NCBI GenBank assembly: GCA_030867875.1
Contig: JAOWCC010000288.1
Span: forward strand, 1-64,000
Origin: Actinernus sp. WN-2022
Lineage: Eukaryota > Cnidaria > Anthozoa > Actiniaria > Actinernidae
Direction of reading: 5' to 3'
DNA length: 64,000 bases
The stretch's first letter is position 1; each line of letters starts with the position of its first letter. Below the pieces are notes generated by a model. It had not been told where the DNA came from. It made no database searches and saw nothing but the letters and a program-made list of their open reading frames with translations. The position numbers and the translations under genes are program-made. Shown here piece by piece: positions 30,301 to 42,274 of the stretch.

Positions 30301-30675
30301 TATTTTCGCTCGGAATAAGATTCCAGGTTATACATGTGTAGAATGTTTTCGAGTCGTAAATAAGATATAGTACGCAAGTGCGTGGTGTCCGATATATCTC
30401 GGGGGGCTTAGCCAAGTTGTAGAGGCCACCCGGAAGAGTTTTACCCCGGATTTCAGTTTTCAAAGCTTGAAAACTGGGGGAAAGAAATAAGCTAACTTGA
30501 AATAGGAAACTTGAGAAAACTGAGATCATTTAAAATGATCTCAAAGTAAGGTTAAGAAAAACAAAATTATAGCCATTCACACAGGGTAAATTCTAATGGA
30601 ATATTAGCCATGGCCGTGTTCCAGTCAGTCAAGTTGCGATACTTAAAGCCCAGTTTATCCGACAAGCATTTTATG

Positions 30676-31295
30676 CACGGCACTGCTAACTTGGTCACGG
30701 CACTGCTAACTTGGTCACGGCACTCTTAACCTGGGCACGGCACTCTTAACCTGGGCACGGCACTCCTAACTTGGTCACGGCCCTACTAACTTGGGCACGG
30801 CACTCTTAACCAGGACACGGCACTCCTAACTTGGGCACGGCACTGCTAACTTGGGCACGGCACTCTTAACCTGGGCACGGCACTACTAACTTGGTCACGG
30901 CACTCCTAACTTGGTCACGGCACTGCTAACTTGGGCACGGCACTCTTAACCTGGGCACGGCACTCCTAACTTGGGCACGGCACTCCTAACTTGGTCACGG
31001 CACTCCTAACTTGGTCACGGCACTGCTAACTTGGGCACGGCACTCTTAACCTGGGCACGGCTCTCCTAACTTGGTCACGGCACTCCTAACTTGGGCACGG
31101 CACTCCTAACTTGGGCAGGGCACTCCTAACTTGGGCACGGCACTCCTAACTTGGGCACGGCACTCCTAACTTGGGCACGGCACTCCTAACTTGGGCACGG
31201 CACTCCTAACTTGGTCACGGCACTCCTAATTTGGTCACGGCACTCCTAACTTGGGCACGGCACTCCTAACTTGGTCACGGCACTCCTAATTTGGG
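30676..31295. repeat. 20-bp minisatellite, 31 units
   Basis: Perfectly periodic 20-bp units CACGGCACTCCTAACTTGGG with point variants (GCTAAC, CTTAACC, GGT for GGG) and no length change over 620 bp. Two main subtypes alternate: CTAACTTGG(T/G) and CTTAACCTGGG. Confidence 0.95.
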
Positions 31296-31572
31296 GGTTA
31301 AGGGAAAAATCACAAGAGTTAAGAATTTTATTAGTTTAGTCATCAAGCCAATTAAATTTGGGACTGGTCCATGAAATGATTAAAAATCGAAGCCTGTGCT
31401 TTCCTGTAACAATGCTTTGAAGTCCAAATTTCGAGTGAAAATTCAACTAAAATGTTGCGCGCGAGCGAGATTTCCGGCAAGTACTTCATGTAAATTCACG
31501 CATGCGCAAACGTTTCGCAGACCGATCGCATCCCTAGATTTTCGGGCACGTGTAGCCGGATCATTCCATTTA

Positions 31573-31737
31573 CAGGGGCGTAGCCAGGGGGAGATTACAG
31601 GGGTACCCCCCTTTCGTGATTGCCAAAGGGTAAAAAGCTCGTAAGATGATGGATCGCTAGTCTCGGAGCCTCCCACGGCCCCTCCTCGGAATCCCCGACC
31701 CCCCCCCCCCCTTGCGAAACTCCTGGCTGCGCCCCTG
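31573..31737. mobile_element. 165-bp MITE with CAGGGGCG ends
   Basis: CAGGGGCGTAGCCAGGGG / CCTGGCTGCGCCCCTG ends, flanked by CATTTA on both sides (31567-31572 and 31738-31743). Ends of this kind are widespread in animal hAT-type MITEs. Confidence 0.8.
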
Positions 31738-31830
31738 CATTTATACACCAAAAATGAGGGTGCAGTGCCGAAAAAAATAGATATAGCTACCTAAAATGTA
31801 GGAGTGCCGTGCCCAGTAAACCGGGCTAAA

Positions 31831-32153
31831 TCTTTACGTGATGTTCTCAGTAGAAGATCAACGAAAGCTTGAAAGAAGTCAATTGTGAAATTAACTATAT
31901 TTGACAGAGGAACAAGAAAATGATGTTTGGGGTGTTGACTAATCGTAAATTTGGAAGTTGAAATTGACCGATATATTGTACATTTGTTGTCCCAATTCAG
32001 GTCACTTTTCCCTTGAGTAATGTTTGTTTTTGTTTTTCTGTATATTACGTACAGTTATACAGTTATATTATTCTTAGTAGTAGTCACACGACCCCATAAG
32101 CCTTGTGCTTTAATCATAATCGTGTTTAAATAAAGGCAATCTATCTAATCTAT
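31831..32153 (+). mobile_element. MITE F8 fragment and LINE 3' tail
   Basis: 31987-32040 matches one arm of the F8 MITE (GTACATTTGTTGTCCCAATTCAGG). 32085-32153 is a LINE tail (CGTGTTTAAATAAAGG then CTATCTAAT repeats) also seen inverted at 450-540. Confidence 0.5.
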
Positions 32154-32465
32154 CTATGTAATTTCCTCGATGGGAGTATTTGAGAAGCAAAGAGGTAGAT
32201 GAAAAGATCTGACTCTTTTAGTGGAGAAAATCGTATTTTTTGTTTTAGCGGCATTCATAGTTACAAGCCACTGATTAGCCCCAACTGAGATAGATGTCAA
32301 ATCACCATTAAGTTTTAATGCAGTAGCATTGGGCGAAGTAACTTCATCAAGTAGCAAGCAATCATCAGCAAACAGAAAGCAGTCTGAAAGAATATTATTT
32401 GGGATGTCATTGATATAAATGAGAAATAAAAGTGGCTCAAGAACAGAACTGTGAGGAACCCCAAC
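32154..32465 (-). mobile_element. Non-LTR reverse transcriptase palm fragment
   Basis: Minus strand reads GVPHSSVLEPLLFLIYINDI, then FLFADDCLLLDEV and NQWLVTMNAAKT. FADD (codons at 32361-32372) is the catalytic RT motif, and PLLFLIYINDI precedes it as in CR1/L2-like LINEs. Fragment only; flanked by an unrelated LINE tail on its 3' side. Confidence 0.85.
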
Positions 32466-33500
32466 TAGCCTCGATGTTACACCAATCAGAGTTCACACCA
32501 TCAATAACTACTCTCTGATGACGATTAGTAAGGTAACACTCGTTTATCGTCCGCCATATTGCGAGAAAGTGCAGCTTAAATACGCATGCGGACAGAAATA
32601 AACAACTGAGTAGAAAACAATGCAGGCTCAGAGAAATGCAATGGAACGGATACGTAAGCATTTACATAGACTTGCTCCAAGTCGAACTCGCTGAGTCACT
32701 GGGTAAGCGATTACTGCGTCAAAAATCGAGCGCGAGAATCGAAGCGAGTGGCGAGTTCGACTTGTTTCACTTGCAGGAAATTGAATCGGGGGATTATGTT
32801 TTGCCGCGAAAACACGTTATTTCGCGCCTTTGACAAACTCTTTCTGAGTACAATCAAATTGTAAATACCACATCCACGGTCGACTGACTTGACACGTCAA
32901 CATACAATGCCTGAAGAATTGACGCTTTGTGATTGGGCAAATCTTAGTACGTCATAAGCCACGCCTCCGGTTGAAAAATCAACCGGTAAATTTGGCGCGC
33001 TGCAAGTGGGAAACGTCCTTCGTGCGGGGGGCTAAGAAGGACTTTGAGAAAGTCTAGCATTTACACAATGCACAGGAGCTGAAAACAAGTAAGGGTATCG
33101 AACCCAGCTATATCCGTTCCGTTCCGTTTCGGGACCATATGTGCCTATGGTCCCAGAACGGCAAAATTGGCACGGGCAACAGTAGGATACGATCGATTAC
33201 ACGAATGAAATTATCCGAACCGTTCTACTTTTTATCCGAGCCGCGTCATTTTTTTCTGTCGTGTACACGGGCCTTTAAGTGCCAGTGGGAAGAACGGCCC
33301 GGTTTTCCAATTCCATTGTTTTCTGCGGGTCTTGGACTCCGTGCGGAACACCTCATACAGGATTGCTGTGGGCCATTTTTGAAATTCACTTATTTTTTTT
33401 GGGAAGAACTGGAAATATCATGTATAAGAACATCGAGTTTAGATCACAGGCCGTTAAGTGGCAAAAACCAATTTTTAGTCCCACAATCCTTTGTATCTAG
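32466..33500. other. Intergenic, unclassified repeats
   Basis: Includes several inverted GTCGAACTCGC / GCGAGTTCGAC motifs (32680-32762) that fold back, and a 125-codon open frame (33139-33516) with no recognisable domain. No gene is supported. Confidence 0.4.
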
Positions 33501-34068
33501 GATGTTTGATCCGTGATTGATAAAATACTCAAGCATGTTAAGACCTGGTTCATGGGTCAAATTTCGGGTAAAAACTGTTTCCTTATTTGAGCACAGCCAA
33601 GTATGGTAAGTACGCCACGTTTCTCACGATAATTCTTGCCTACCTTAAGTGGTTTTTGTGTAGTAAACCGTGTCACGTGGTCTGTCACGTGACTTAGAAC
33701 ACGAAATCAGTAAATCAAAAACGCGGCTCCGAGTTTAAGCCTTTTACCTAAAGATGACTACAATGTTTCATTAATGAGTAATTAAGTGTTTTCTAAGCGT
33801 GATCTGAAACACGGCGGGAGGAGTAATGTTTTAGCGTGGTTACTTTATATTTATGTGTTATCGTCGCCGCCGCATTTCACTTAAACGATTTTATATAATT
33901 ATGACGTAATCGATCATGTGATACGACAACCATCCACTTAACAAATTGAAGGAAGTTGATATTAGTATTATGGTGTAATTAGATTTCGTTTAAACTGTTA
34001 TTTCTGTCAGAAAACATTAAATGAACCAGGCCTTAACATGCTTGAGTATGTTGAACGATGTTTGATAC
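33501..34068. repeat. Inverted-repeat element
   Basis: ATACTCAAGCATGTTAAGACCTGGTTCAT (33526-33554) is mirrored by ATGAACCAGGCCTTAACATGCTTGAGTAT (34021-34049). The surrounding ATGTTTGAT and ATCAAAC motifs extend the pairing. Confidence 0.65.
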
Positions 34069-34399
34069 GCTTGGCCACTCAGGTCAATGACAACATGTTT
34101 GATTACCAAACATTTCTCGTTTGGACCATAGTTAATAGAGTGGAATGGTTAGGAAACCCGGCAAACTTCAAAGGGGCTAACAAAGGCGCTGCGATTGAGG
34201 TTGGAAGGGGGCAAGACGAAAGATTGTGCACTATCATAGTTCATTAGCGTTCCCTGAACGACTGAACTCACGCGTTTCTATTGGCTGATTGACTAACATG
34301 TTGGAATATCTATTGTCTTTTGTACACGTTCAAGGTTGAAAAAAGCTAACAAAGACCTATAACAAAGAAGGTCGCTGGGTTTCCTAACCTTACCATTCC

Positions 34400-34595
34400 A
34401 CAGGCCTTTAAAGAGTTATTAGTTAGGGTTTTAGTAATTTGGTAATTAGAAGATTTTAGTAAAGTCGTAATTAGTAGACACTAGTAGTCAATTTGTTTGC
34501 GGCATAAATGTCTTTATATTTAGATATCAAATTGTAATTAGCAGGGAAGAAACACCTCCGTTGGATCTGTTAATTAAACCATTATTATTATTATG
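34400..34595 (+). mobile_element. LINE 3' UTR and (ATT)n tail
   Basis: CACCTCCGTTGGATCTGTTAATTAAACC followed by ATTATTATTATTATG, a typical retrotransposon 3' terminus. No coding part remains. Confidence 0.45.
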
Positions 34596-35394
34596 TATTC
34601 ATAGTTGGTCTGATAATAGAAACTTAGCTTGTTTGTAGATTTGGAGTAATACAGTGCCCCGCGAGACCTGTATTCTGATTGGACCATTATACTGTAGCTC
34701 TATTGTTTTAGTACTAGGTTAGGGTGTTTTGTATTGTTGGTTAAAGTGCGCCTCAACCGTAATTTTTTTTTATCCTTTTTCGAAAAGAGAAGGTAATTTT
34801 GAGTAATTCTGCGGAAAAAAGAATATGCGTTAATCCTTGCCAGATTTTTTATGAGCGATTGTATACCCGATTCTGACAAAGCGCCGCGCCCTTAGACCTG
34901 TGACGAAGGTGAAGGGAGACGTTCACTAGAAGTTAGTAAACATATCGTCTCTGTTTGCGAAAGGCCTTTAACAGTGCCTAAAACCCCCGAAATTCAGCTA
35001 TATTACTATGTCTGCTAACGAGCCGAAAGCAATTCTGATTCAGAATTAAGAATTTTATGAAGACTGATATCTTGTTTGCTGCAGCCCCCTACAATTCACC
35101 TATTTGGCATTTAAACGTCGTTTTTTTTCCGATTTCGCTAACCACCACTTTTCTCTTTGTCACTTACGTCTCGCAAACACTTGTTTGTTTCCGGCTTCAT
35201 TGTCTATAATTCTCTATAATCCGTTTTCAGTGTCCTTATTGTAAATGGGTAACTACTTCAATGTTCCTTTTCGTGTCTTTTCTTTTTTTGGCCCAACCAA
35301 TTAACTACATTTAAATAAATTATACATGCTACCTAGCTCGATTAACCTGCAGGTTATTCTAGGTTAGCTCATACTTAAAACTTATTTTAATTCA
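34596..35394. other. Intergenic, nothing recognised
   Basis: AT-rich sequence with no convincing exon, repeat border or RNA gene. Confidence 0.4.
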
Positions 35395-35640
35395 TCGTCT
35401 TTTTTACAGCAGGCCTTCACCTCTCAAAACCTTGCATTTTATTGGACCCCATTTGGACTGCACTGACAAAGAATTCCATTGTTTTTATAGAGTTAGGGTT
35501 TGTATTGTTTCAGGGTTAGGCATTGTTTGGATAGCCAGTACCATTCCAGGTTCCAAGGAGGTGAAGGCCGCCCCCTTTTTTAACAATATTGTAAACCCTT
35601 TATGAGTATAAATAAATATGTTGTTGTTGTTGTCTCGAGA
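35395..35640 (+). mobile_element. LINE 3' tail with (GTT)n
   Basis: ATTGTAAACCCTTTATGAGTATAAATAAATATGTTGTTGTTG; same family as the inverse tail at 5335-5480. Confidence 0.6.
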
Positions 35641-35805
35641 TCCATAACTCACCGCAGCTTTTTAATTATAATAATTTGGGTTTTGTCATCTTTAAACGCT
35701 CATTAAGAAAACGTGAATTAATTATTTTTTCGCAGAATTACTCAAAATTAGCTCCACTTTTCGAAAATATTTTTTTTAAATTGGGCTTGAGGGGCACTTT
35801 AAAGT

Positions 35806-36326
35806 GCATATAAGCCCTGGCCAATTATGCTTTTTTTTTTAAAGCTTAGACCTTAAAAGGTAGAGAAAACATTCCGAAATTTCTAAATAAAAATGTTTTC
35901 AATATTTTTTTAGCGACTAAACTTCCAAATGTAGAATAATTTCTGCTCACCTTAGGGGACTGGGACGAGAATAAAACGTGACGTCATCAACAGAACTCGT
36001 CTCTTCGCGGCTTTAAAACGTTGGATTATTTGCAAAATAATTGAATAGATCACCGAGAAAGATGATAATATCGCTCTAAACGTTTCGGAGAGCTTTATTC
36101 GGCAAGGCCGATGACGTCAAACTAGACCCAGTGCCAATTTTGTAAGTCGCACCAGCGCGCTTGATTTTCGTCCACAGGCAACCCAAGACACGCTTTTGGG
36201 CAACTTTGAACGGCCAATACACCATGACAAATAAACCAAATAAACTTTTTATTCCGGAATCCTTTGTCTATGGCCTCTAGTTTCTTCGTAAGAAATATAA
36301 TTAGCCAGGGATTATATGCACTTTAA
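35806..36326. mobile_element. MITE family F1-like, copy 3
   Basis: AAAGTGCATATAAGCCCTGGCC is mirrored by the right end CCAGGGATTATATGCACTTTAA. The interior differs from the other copies and contains GTGACGTCATC and TTGGCAAGGCCGATGACGTC-like motifs. Confidence 0.55.
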
Positions 36327-36589
36327 GCCAATACTGTGGCTCGTTTCGAGCGGTACTGTCTGGCTCGTTTGCAGGGGATTGTCTCCCGACACAACAGCCT
36401 GGTATTCTCCCTCATGATTGTAAACTGCACGGCAGCACATTGCGCCACAATAGCAGTCCGTATTACAAAAATAGCCTTGCGAAACGCATTTGAATATATT
36501 CATATAGAATTTGCGCTATATATATGAATGCCTTTTTGTAGAAGAGAAGGCTCGACAAAAGAATCGAATTTGAAAAAGCAATAGATCCT

Positions 36590-36990
36590 TTGCATGTGAC
36601 GTCATCAAAATTTTAAAATCTAAACTAAGAGATATATGACGCTGTTCTTTTAATATGATTTAGATATCAGTATTCTCAGTATTCTTCGAAAAATTTACGT
36701 CAATACGGTGTTACAGTACGTGTTACCTAAATGTCAAGGAAATCCATATATTTCGGCCAATTTCAAATTTTAGACTTGATAAACCTTTAAAAGTGATATC
36801 TAAAGTGCTTTGAAGTGAATGCTAATCATATTGATGGGGAAAACAGCTTTATTTAATTGTAGTACGTTTTTGGCCGCCATCCAACATGGCCGCCGCATAC
36901 TAATTACACTAAATTGTTCGAATATTATTTGGCCGACAGCTCCGTTACGAAGTACTCTATTGCTCCAAAATTTCGGTCATTTCTATATTT
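36590..36990. repeat. Dispersed repeat F9, copy 1
   Basis: TGACGTCATCAAAA...CATATTGATGGGGAAA...TGGCCGCCAT...GACAGCTCCGTTACGAAGTA, shared with 52920-53350 in the same orientation. Confidence 0.6.
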
Positions 36991-37110
36991 TTACCTGCTC
37001 TATACACAGCATTAAAAATATTTTACTAATATGTTTTTTCTTGAGGCAATTTTTTTAGTGACGTCAATGCAAAACGGTCAATAGGCCGTTTTGCAGCTAA
37101 CAGTCACGTG

Positions 37111-37606
37111 TAGGCCTGAGCGGATTGTGCAAGCATAATTTTTAGCATAATTGGAGCAAACGAGCATAATTTTTCAAAGAAGCACTGCTCGAGCATAATT
37201 ACCAGATTGTAGCATAATTTGAAGCATTAAAGCCAAAAGCAATACTATTATTGCTTTTATAGTGCCTTTCCTAATTATTAGCTGGTATATTTTGCTTAGA
37301 TTCTAAATTTTTCCAAAGCAAATACCTGAATTTCACTTTCTAGTTATCTATTCTGGTTTTGACTTTATAAGTGTGACTTAACCTTTGAAAAATAGGTCAC
37401 CTAATAAAATGTTGTGTGAACAACTAAAAATGCCGCGCATCAACTAATGCCGGCCGTCTTCGAAAAACGTTTTTTGTGAGCATAATTGTGTAATCTACGA
37501 GCATAATTTTTGAACTTTGGCATAATTTGGGCATAATTCGACAAAATTTGGAGCAGTGCTTGCGGCATAATGTGCCACTTTTAGGAGCACAATCCGCTCA
37601 GGCTTA
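37111..37606. mobile_element. hAT-like element, second member, exact 8-bp duplication
   Basis: Ends TAGGCCTGAGCGGATTGTGC and TAAGCCTGAGCGGATTGTGC (inverted), flanked by GTCACGTG (37103-37110 and 37607-37614). Subterminal AGCATAATTTTT repeats replace the AAAAGTTGC repeats of the 28418 element. Confidence 0.85.
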
Positions 37607-37690
37607 GTCACGTGCTGATATAATACAGTCACGTGCTGATATAATACAGTCACGTGCTGATATAATACAGTCACGTGCTGATATAATACT
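37605..37690. repeat. 21-bp tandem repeat, four units
   Basis: CAGTCACGTGCTGATATAATA repeated exactly every 21 bp. It derives from the end of dispersed repeat F4, which has a single copy of this motif at 12095. Confidence 0.9.
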
Positions 37691-37697
37691 TCGTTAA

Positions 37698-39457
37698 GGG
37701 GCGGACCATTTGAAAATTGATTGGGAGGGGGGGGGGGAGGTACCCGAATTTTTTTTTGCTCGAAATGTTTTTTAGGACTCCTATTGCTGCAAGAATTTTT
37801 TTTATGGCATCGGACCTTGCACGATATTTTTTTAGGCATTCAGTATTTTGGTTTTACATCAAGAACATTTTACACAATTTTAATGTTTCTAGATTTATGG
37901 TATTTTCCATGTACATTAATTACCTTTGTTTAGTAGAAAACATATATATATCAGGCATGACCCCCTTTTGTGAAAACATGCCTGATCTTTAGCTTTAAAA
38001 GCCAGTATTAAACTCGTTTTTTTGTCTTTTTCTTGAAAGGGCAAATGACAGTTTAAGACTTTTCTGGCCTTTCTATCCCATAATTTACTTGTGTGAGATT
38101 ATTCCATAATTTCTTTATTTGAGAGCTAGAGGTTAGGGTTAGATTAGAAAAACGCCATTTTCTGGTATTTCTACTCAAAATACGGCGAAATTCCATCCAC
38201 TAAACTTAATCTACAGGAAAAGAACGTTGTATTGCCGTGGAGTACATCGAAATCCATTAAAAGCTTGAGAAATGGCGCCACTTTGAAATTTAGGTTACAC
38301 AAGTAACTTTGAGAGATTAAGGTTAGGTTAGAAAAAACACCGCATTTTCTGGTATAATATCTACTCAAAATACGGCAAAATTCCATCGATTAAACTTAAT
38401 CTACAGGAAGAGAATGTTGTATTGCCGTGTAGTGCATTGAAATCCATTAAAAACTAGAGAAATGGTTGCCTTTAAAAGCCGGTAACTCACTTATCAACGT
38501 TTTCATCAAAAAGATGCACTTTTTTTTCTCAGACCTAGCGGGAAATGTACGTCTTCCACAAAGCAAATCGTTGCGCCATACGCCAGGTAAAGTTGGTTTT
38601 TCGCGAAGTCTTTTTAACTAGTCCTCCCCACCCCTCACCCCCACATAAAGTACCTAGAGATCAATTATGGGATAGAAAGGCCAGAAAAGTCTTAAACTGT
38701 CATTTGCCCTTTCAAGAAAACGGCAAAAACACGAGTTACTGGCTTTTAAAGCTAAAGGCACACAAGATCAGGCATGTTTTCACAAAAGGGGGTATTCGGT
38801 TCTAAGGCTCCTTTTGTGAAAACATGCCTGATGTACATGTATTCTTCTTGAAATCTCTACCTAGCTCACACTCCTTTCCAGATGGATTCTTAAAATTGTA
38901 CTGTTAATTCGTGCATCATATTGTATTGTAGTACATCATATTGCATTGTTCCGTAGTCTCAAATAATAAAATGAAAAAAGTGCTCAACATTGACTCTTCT
39001 TAATATTTATGCGCACATAATTAGCTACTCGAAAACGAGGCTATCCCTGCATCGTTACTTAGCTGAAAAGCAAAATGGCGTCGCGGACGGAGCATTGCTG
39101 TGTTCCTCTATGCGTTGGAGACAAACTAGGATGCACGTTGCATCCTCGATGCGGGGATAGCCTCGTTTTCGAGTAGTGAATTAAATATGCGCATAAATAT
39201 TAAGAAGAGTGAATTGGCATATATAACTAATCTCTTGTACACGAATACATTATCTGTCCTATGGGAATGTGCCTTTGATTATGAGCTTAGATAATATACC
39301 GTCCTGCGTATGAAAGAAAACAAAAGAATGTCTTTAAATATTGCGAGGGGCAAAGGCCCGAGCCAAAATTTTTGAGATTTTACTGCTCTCTATAACATTG
39401 CTCGATTTTTTTGGGGAGATTTGCGGTAACCCCATCAATTTTCAAATGGTCCGTCCC
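37698..39457. mobile_element. 1.76-kb TIR element, Harbinger-compatible
   Basis: GGGGCGGACCATTTGAAAATTGAT and its inverted copy with one mismatch, flanked by TAA (37695-37697 and 39458-39460). A 3-bp TAA duplication fits PIF/Harbinger. No transposase. Inside are a tandem duplication (38108-38285 and 38308-38465), an inverted pair at 38035-38085/38665-38715, and a palindromic MITE at 38993-39213. Confidence 0.7.
38993..39213. repeat. Palindromic MITE nested in the Harbinger-like element
   Basis: GACTCTTCTTAATATTTATGCGCA...CTCGAAAACGAGGCTATCCC is mirrored by GGGGATAGCCTCGTTTTCGAG...AAATATTAAGAAGAGT. Confidence 0.8.
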
Positions 39458-39460
39458 TAA

Positions 39461-39730
39461 CGAACGAATGAGCTCGTAATCCCCATGGGAAAGGCGTTGC
39501 CATGGATGCTGGATAGCAGGCCATTTAAAAAAAACGCTGTTTTAGAAAGATCGACAATCGATTGGAGGTGAAAAATAGCATTTACAAACAGGTTTTGCTA
39601 ATAACAATACCGATCTCGTACAAGGCTTCTAAATAGATGAAGTTAAATATTCACGTGAATGTCTAGCTGCAAAAGGCCCATATTACAAATAATTGTTAAA
39701 AGGTTCAAAGAAACCTAGATCAATGAAAGG
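39461..39730. repeat. Dispersed repeat F4, copy 2 (right part)
   Basis: CCCATGGGAAAGGCGTTGCC...TTTACAAACAGGTTTTGCTAATAACA continues the copy begun at 37087 and split by two transposons; matches 12120-12300. Confidence 0.65.
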
Positions 39731-40084
39731 ACAATCAATGTATTGTATTCAAAGAAGCATGATTAGGACGTGATCGGTTAACTGAAACCAATTCATGGAA
39801 TCAAGACCTCAACCCAAAATAAACAACAAGTAATGTGATTAAGTCAACTATTCTGACTATTGCCATGATTGATTGATTCTTTTGGACACTTCGTTTTTTT
39901 CGCATTTGTTATTTTACTATTTTCTAGTTCACTTACCAATTTGTTTCGTTGATTATGCACAAATTATGCTCAAATATTGTGTATCATGTCGGAATAATGC
40001 GTCGAAAACAGTGAATAGTGCAGGAAATTCCGAGTTTCAATCAGCCATTCGGAGCGCGCGAAAGCACTATTCACTTGTGTGGTT

Positions 40085-40475
40085 TACACCTGTTTCAAAA
40101 AGTTTGTCCCGGAAAAACGCAAACGACGAACGAAAAACCCAGCCCGAAATGCATTGTGGTTGTTGCTAAAAGTCTGGTGAATAGACCCCTTCAGCTTGCC
40201 GCTGTTTGTTGCCCCATTTCAGACCACGTGACTTTTCCCTTGAGTAATGTTTTTTTGTTTTTCTGTAACAAAGCACTGAATCCTCTGGAGAACTGGTCGG
40301 AAATGGGGCAACAAATAGGCAAGCTGAAAGGTGTTTGGAGTCAAAGAAGAATGTTGGTTTCCTTCGAATGATTTTCGAATTGCACCGCATTCCATTCCGC
40401 ATTGCTACCGGCTCGATATTTGTCGCTTGTCGCTCATCCGTGACAACCTTTAGTTATTTGAAATAGGTGTATAAT
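40085..40475. mobile_element. MITE F6, copy 2, with F8 MITE nested inside
   Basis: ACCTGTTTCAAAAAGTTTGTCCC at the left is mirrored by GTGACAACCTTTAGTTATTTGAAATAGGT at the right. The F8 MITE at 40187-40342 splits it. Confidence 0.65.
40187..40342. mobile_element. MITE family F8, copy 2
   Basis: CTTCAGCTTGCCG...TTGTTGCCCCATTTCAG...CTTTTCCCTTGAGTAATG, right end mirrored GGGGCAACAAATAGGCAAGCTGAAA. Other copies are at 46479-46656, 50470-50636 and partly 31987-32040. Confidence 0.7.
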
Positions 40476-42270
40476 GACTAATGGTATTATGCTCGACAAG
40501 TTGATATAGCCGTAAGGTCTTTACCGTAACCTGGCCTATGTCACAGCGTTTTCACAAGTTAGGTTATTTTTAGAACGGTTTCCCGCTATTCTTGGGTTGC
40601 AATCATTCCTAAGGGAATAAAATCACAAAAGCGTAGCAGCCATGTTGCTTTGGTATAACAAAAGTAGCTAATCGCAGTTTGTTCCGCCACCGGTGCAACC
40701 CACTTAATTGGCGGCAAAAATGATCTAAAAATAGCCCAACTTGTGAAAACGCTGTGACAACGGTGTTGGAGATATGGACGCTCCTTATATGGGCTCCTGC
40801 TTATGTGGAATATGTCACGCACATTGTCCTAGTGGTTTTGACACTGAGACATTTTTGTTGTAAAATGTTTGCATGTATCGTGAATGCTGCGACCGGTTAT
40901 TGTTCAAGACTATTTTATCACATTAGCAACAACATTAGCAACATATTATTCATATAAAAAGTCACGTAAATTGCAAAAAGAAAATTAAAGAGACATGGAA
41001 AATCCTAAGAAAAAGTCGAAGACCTACTGATATAACCATATAAGGCTACACGAGTCAGTTCGCCGAGTCTATGATAAGATATCCTAGGTTATAGGTCATT
41101 AAAAAATTACACCACCGCCCTTAGTTTTATTCCAGACTGTTCTTTTTGTCTACCTTTTACTATCAGTTTGTGTTGTAAAAAGGGAAAACCAACTATCGTG
41201 TATGTCAACTCTGTGGTTATAATAGTTTTAAAACCTGGAATTCACTTAGTTTTTCCGGCCCAAAGTCCCGTAATATATGCTGTCACAAATTCCCTTCCTT
41301 TTCATTGCACGTTTTAAAAGGAACGAAATGCGTAGGAGGGCAAATTTACTCTCGTAAAATAAAGAAAATGATATGAAAAACCTTAATATTTCATAATGAT
41401 CGGTTATTTTTCTGTATGAATTTCTTTTATTAGGCTTTAATGCCTAAATCCGCGCCTAAATCCTCTTTATAGACATCCTTTCGTGCCATGTTCGCAGTCT
41501 AGAACAACCTTTCCGTGTTTGGTTGTGAAGTACTTCTAATATTGTCCTTTAAACCTCTTGGGATCATATGGAAACTATGTTGAATAATAAATCAAAAATT
41601 AAGTATATACTTCTTTAATAGGGTTACCCTTGGTTTTACGATATTTGTATCCATGGTTTTCGAAGCGAAAGTTATTTCCGTTGATTTCAAAACGGTTCAA
41701 AATGTTGGCTAGCCTTTAGTTATGTTGCCAACCCACGCACTTGCGCAATGGTCTTATTGAAATGTTCTAGATTTGCAAACTTTTTGCTTTATTTGAACTC
41801 CTATTTATACAAATTAATTTCACGATAACCATGTACTTTGACGAAAAGATCATTTCTAGATCTCGATAGAAGCGACACTGGTTTCAAAAAAGCTTTTAAA
41901 AGCTTGAACTGAACTCCGAATTATTTTTGGATTCCGCCCGAGTATTTCCATCTTTTTCAGTTATTGATAAAAAACGGAGTGTCATTAATAACTGCATCTC
42001 TATTATATACACCCCAAGTTCTGTATTTGCATGACTTTAGCCTGAGGAGCAATTTAGATTCAATGTTAATTTTAAAGCTTTTCATGACCAAAAATGATTT
42101 AAATTCTCAGCCAGGTTTATAACACGATTTCTTATTATATACAATCGTTGTAGTTTCTTGTAAGAACTGACTGTAGATTGTATAGCCAAAACCAGGTTTT
42201 CGGTAACTTGTAAGAAATAGATCTGCCCTTGTTTTACGGTTTGTTGCGTTATTTTAAACTAAACGTGTTA
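40476..42270. other. Intergenic, no gene seen
   Basis: Contains an inverted pair near 40536-40560 and 40738-40758 (ACAGCGTTTTCACAAGTTAGG type), probably a MITE about 220 bp long. Otherwise nothing recognised. Confidence 0.4.
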
Positions 42271-42274
42271 ATTG

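Larger units (their letters stand above)
30643..31830. mobile_element. Element bounded by short inverted repeats and filled by a minisatellite
   Basis: TTAAAGCCCAGTTTA (30643-30657) and TAAACCGGGCTAAA (31817-31830) are inverted. Each is followed inward by one GGCACGGCACT-type motif, pointing in opposite directions. The interior holds the 20-bp minisatellite and a later MITE. The transposon nature is inferred. Confidence 0.5.

Noticed and set aside
33139..33516. 125-codon open frame
   Set aside because: No domain recognised; overlaps an inverted-repeat element and a second frame is also open.
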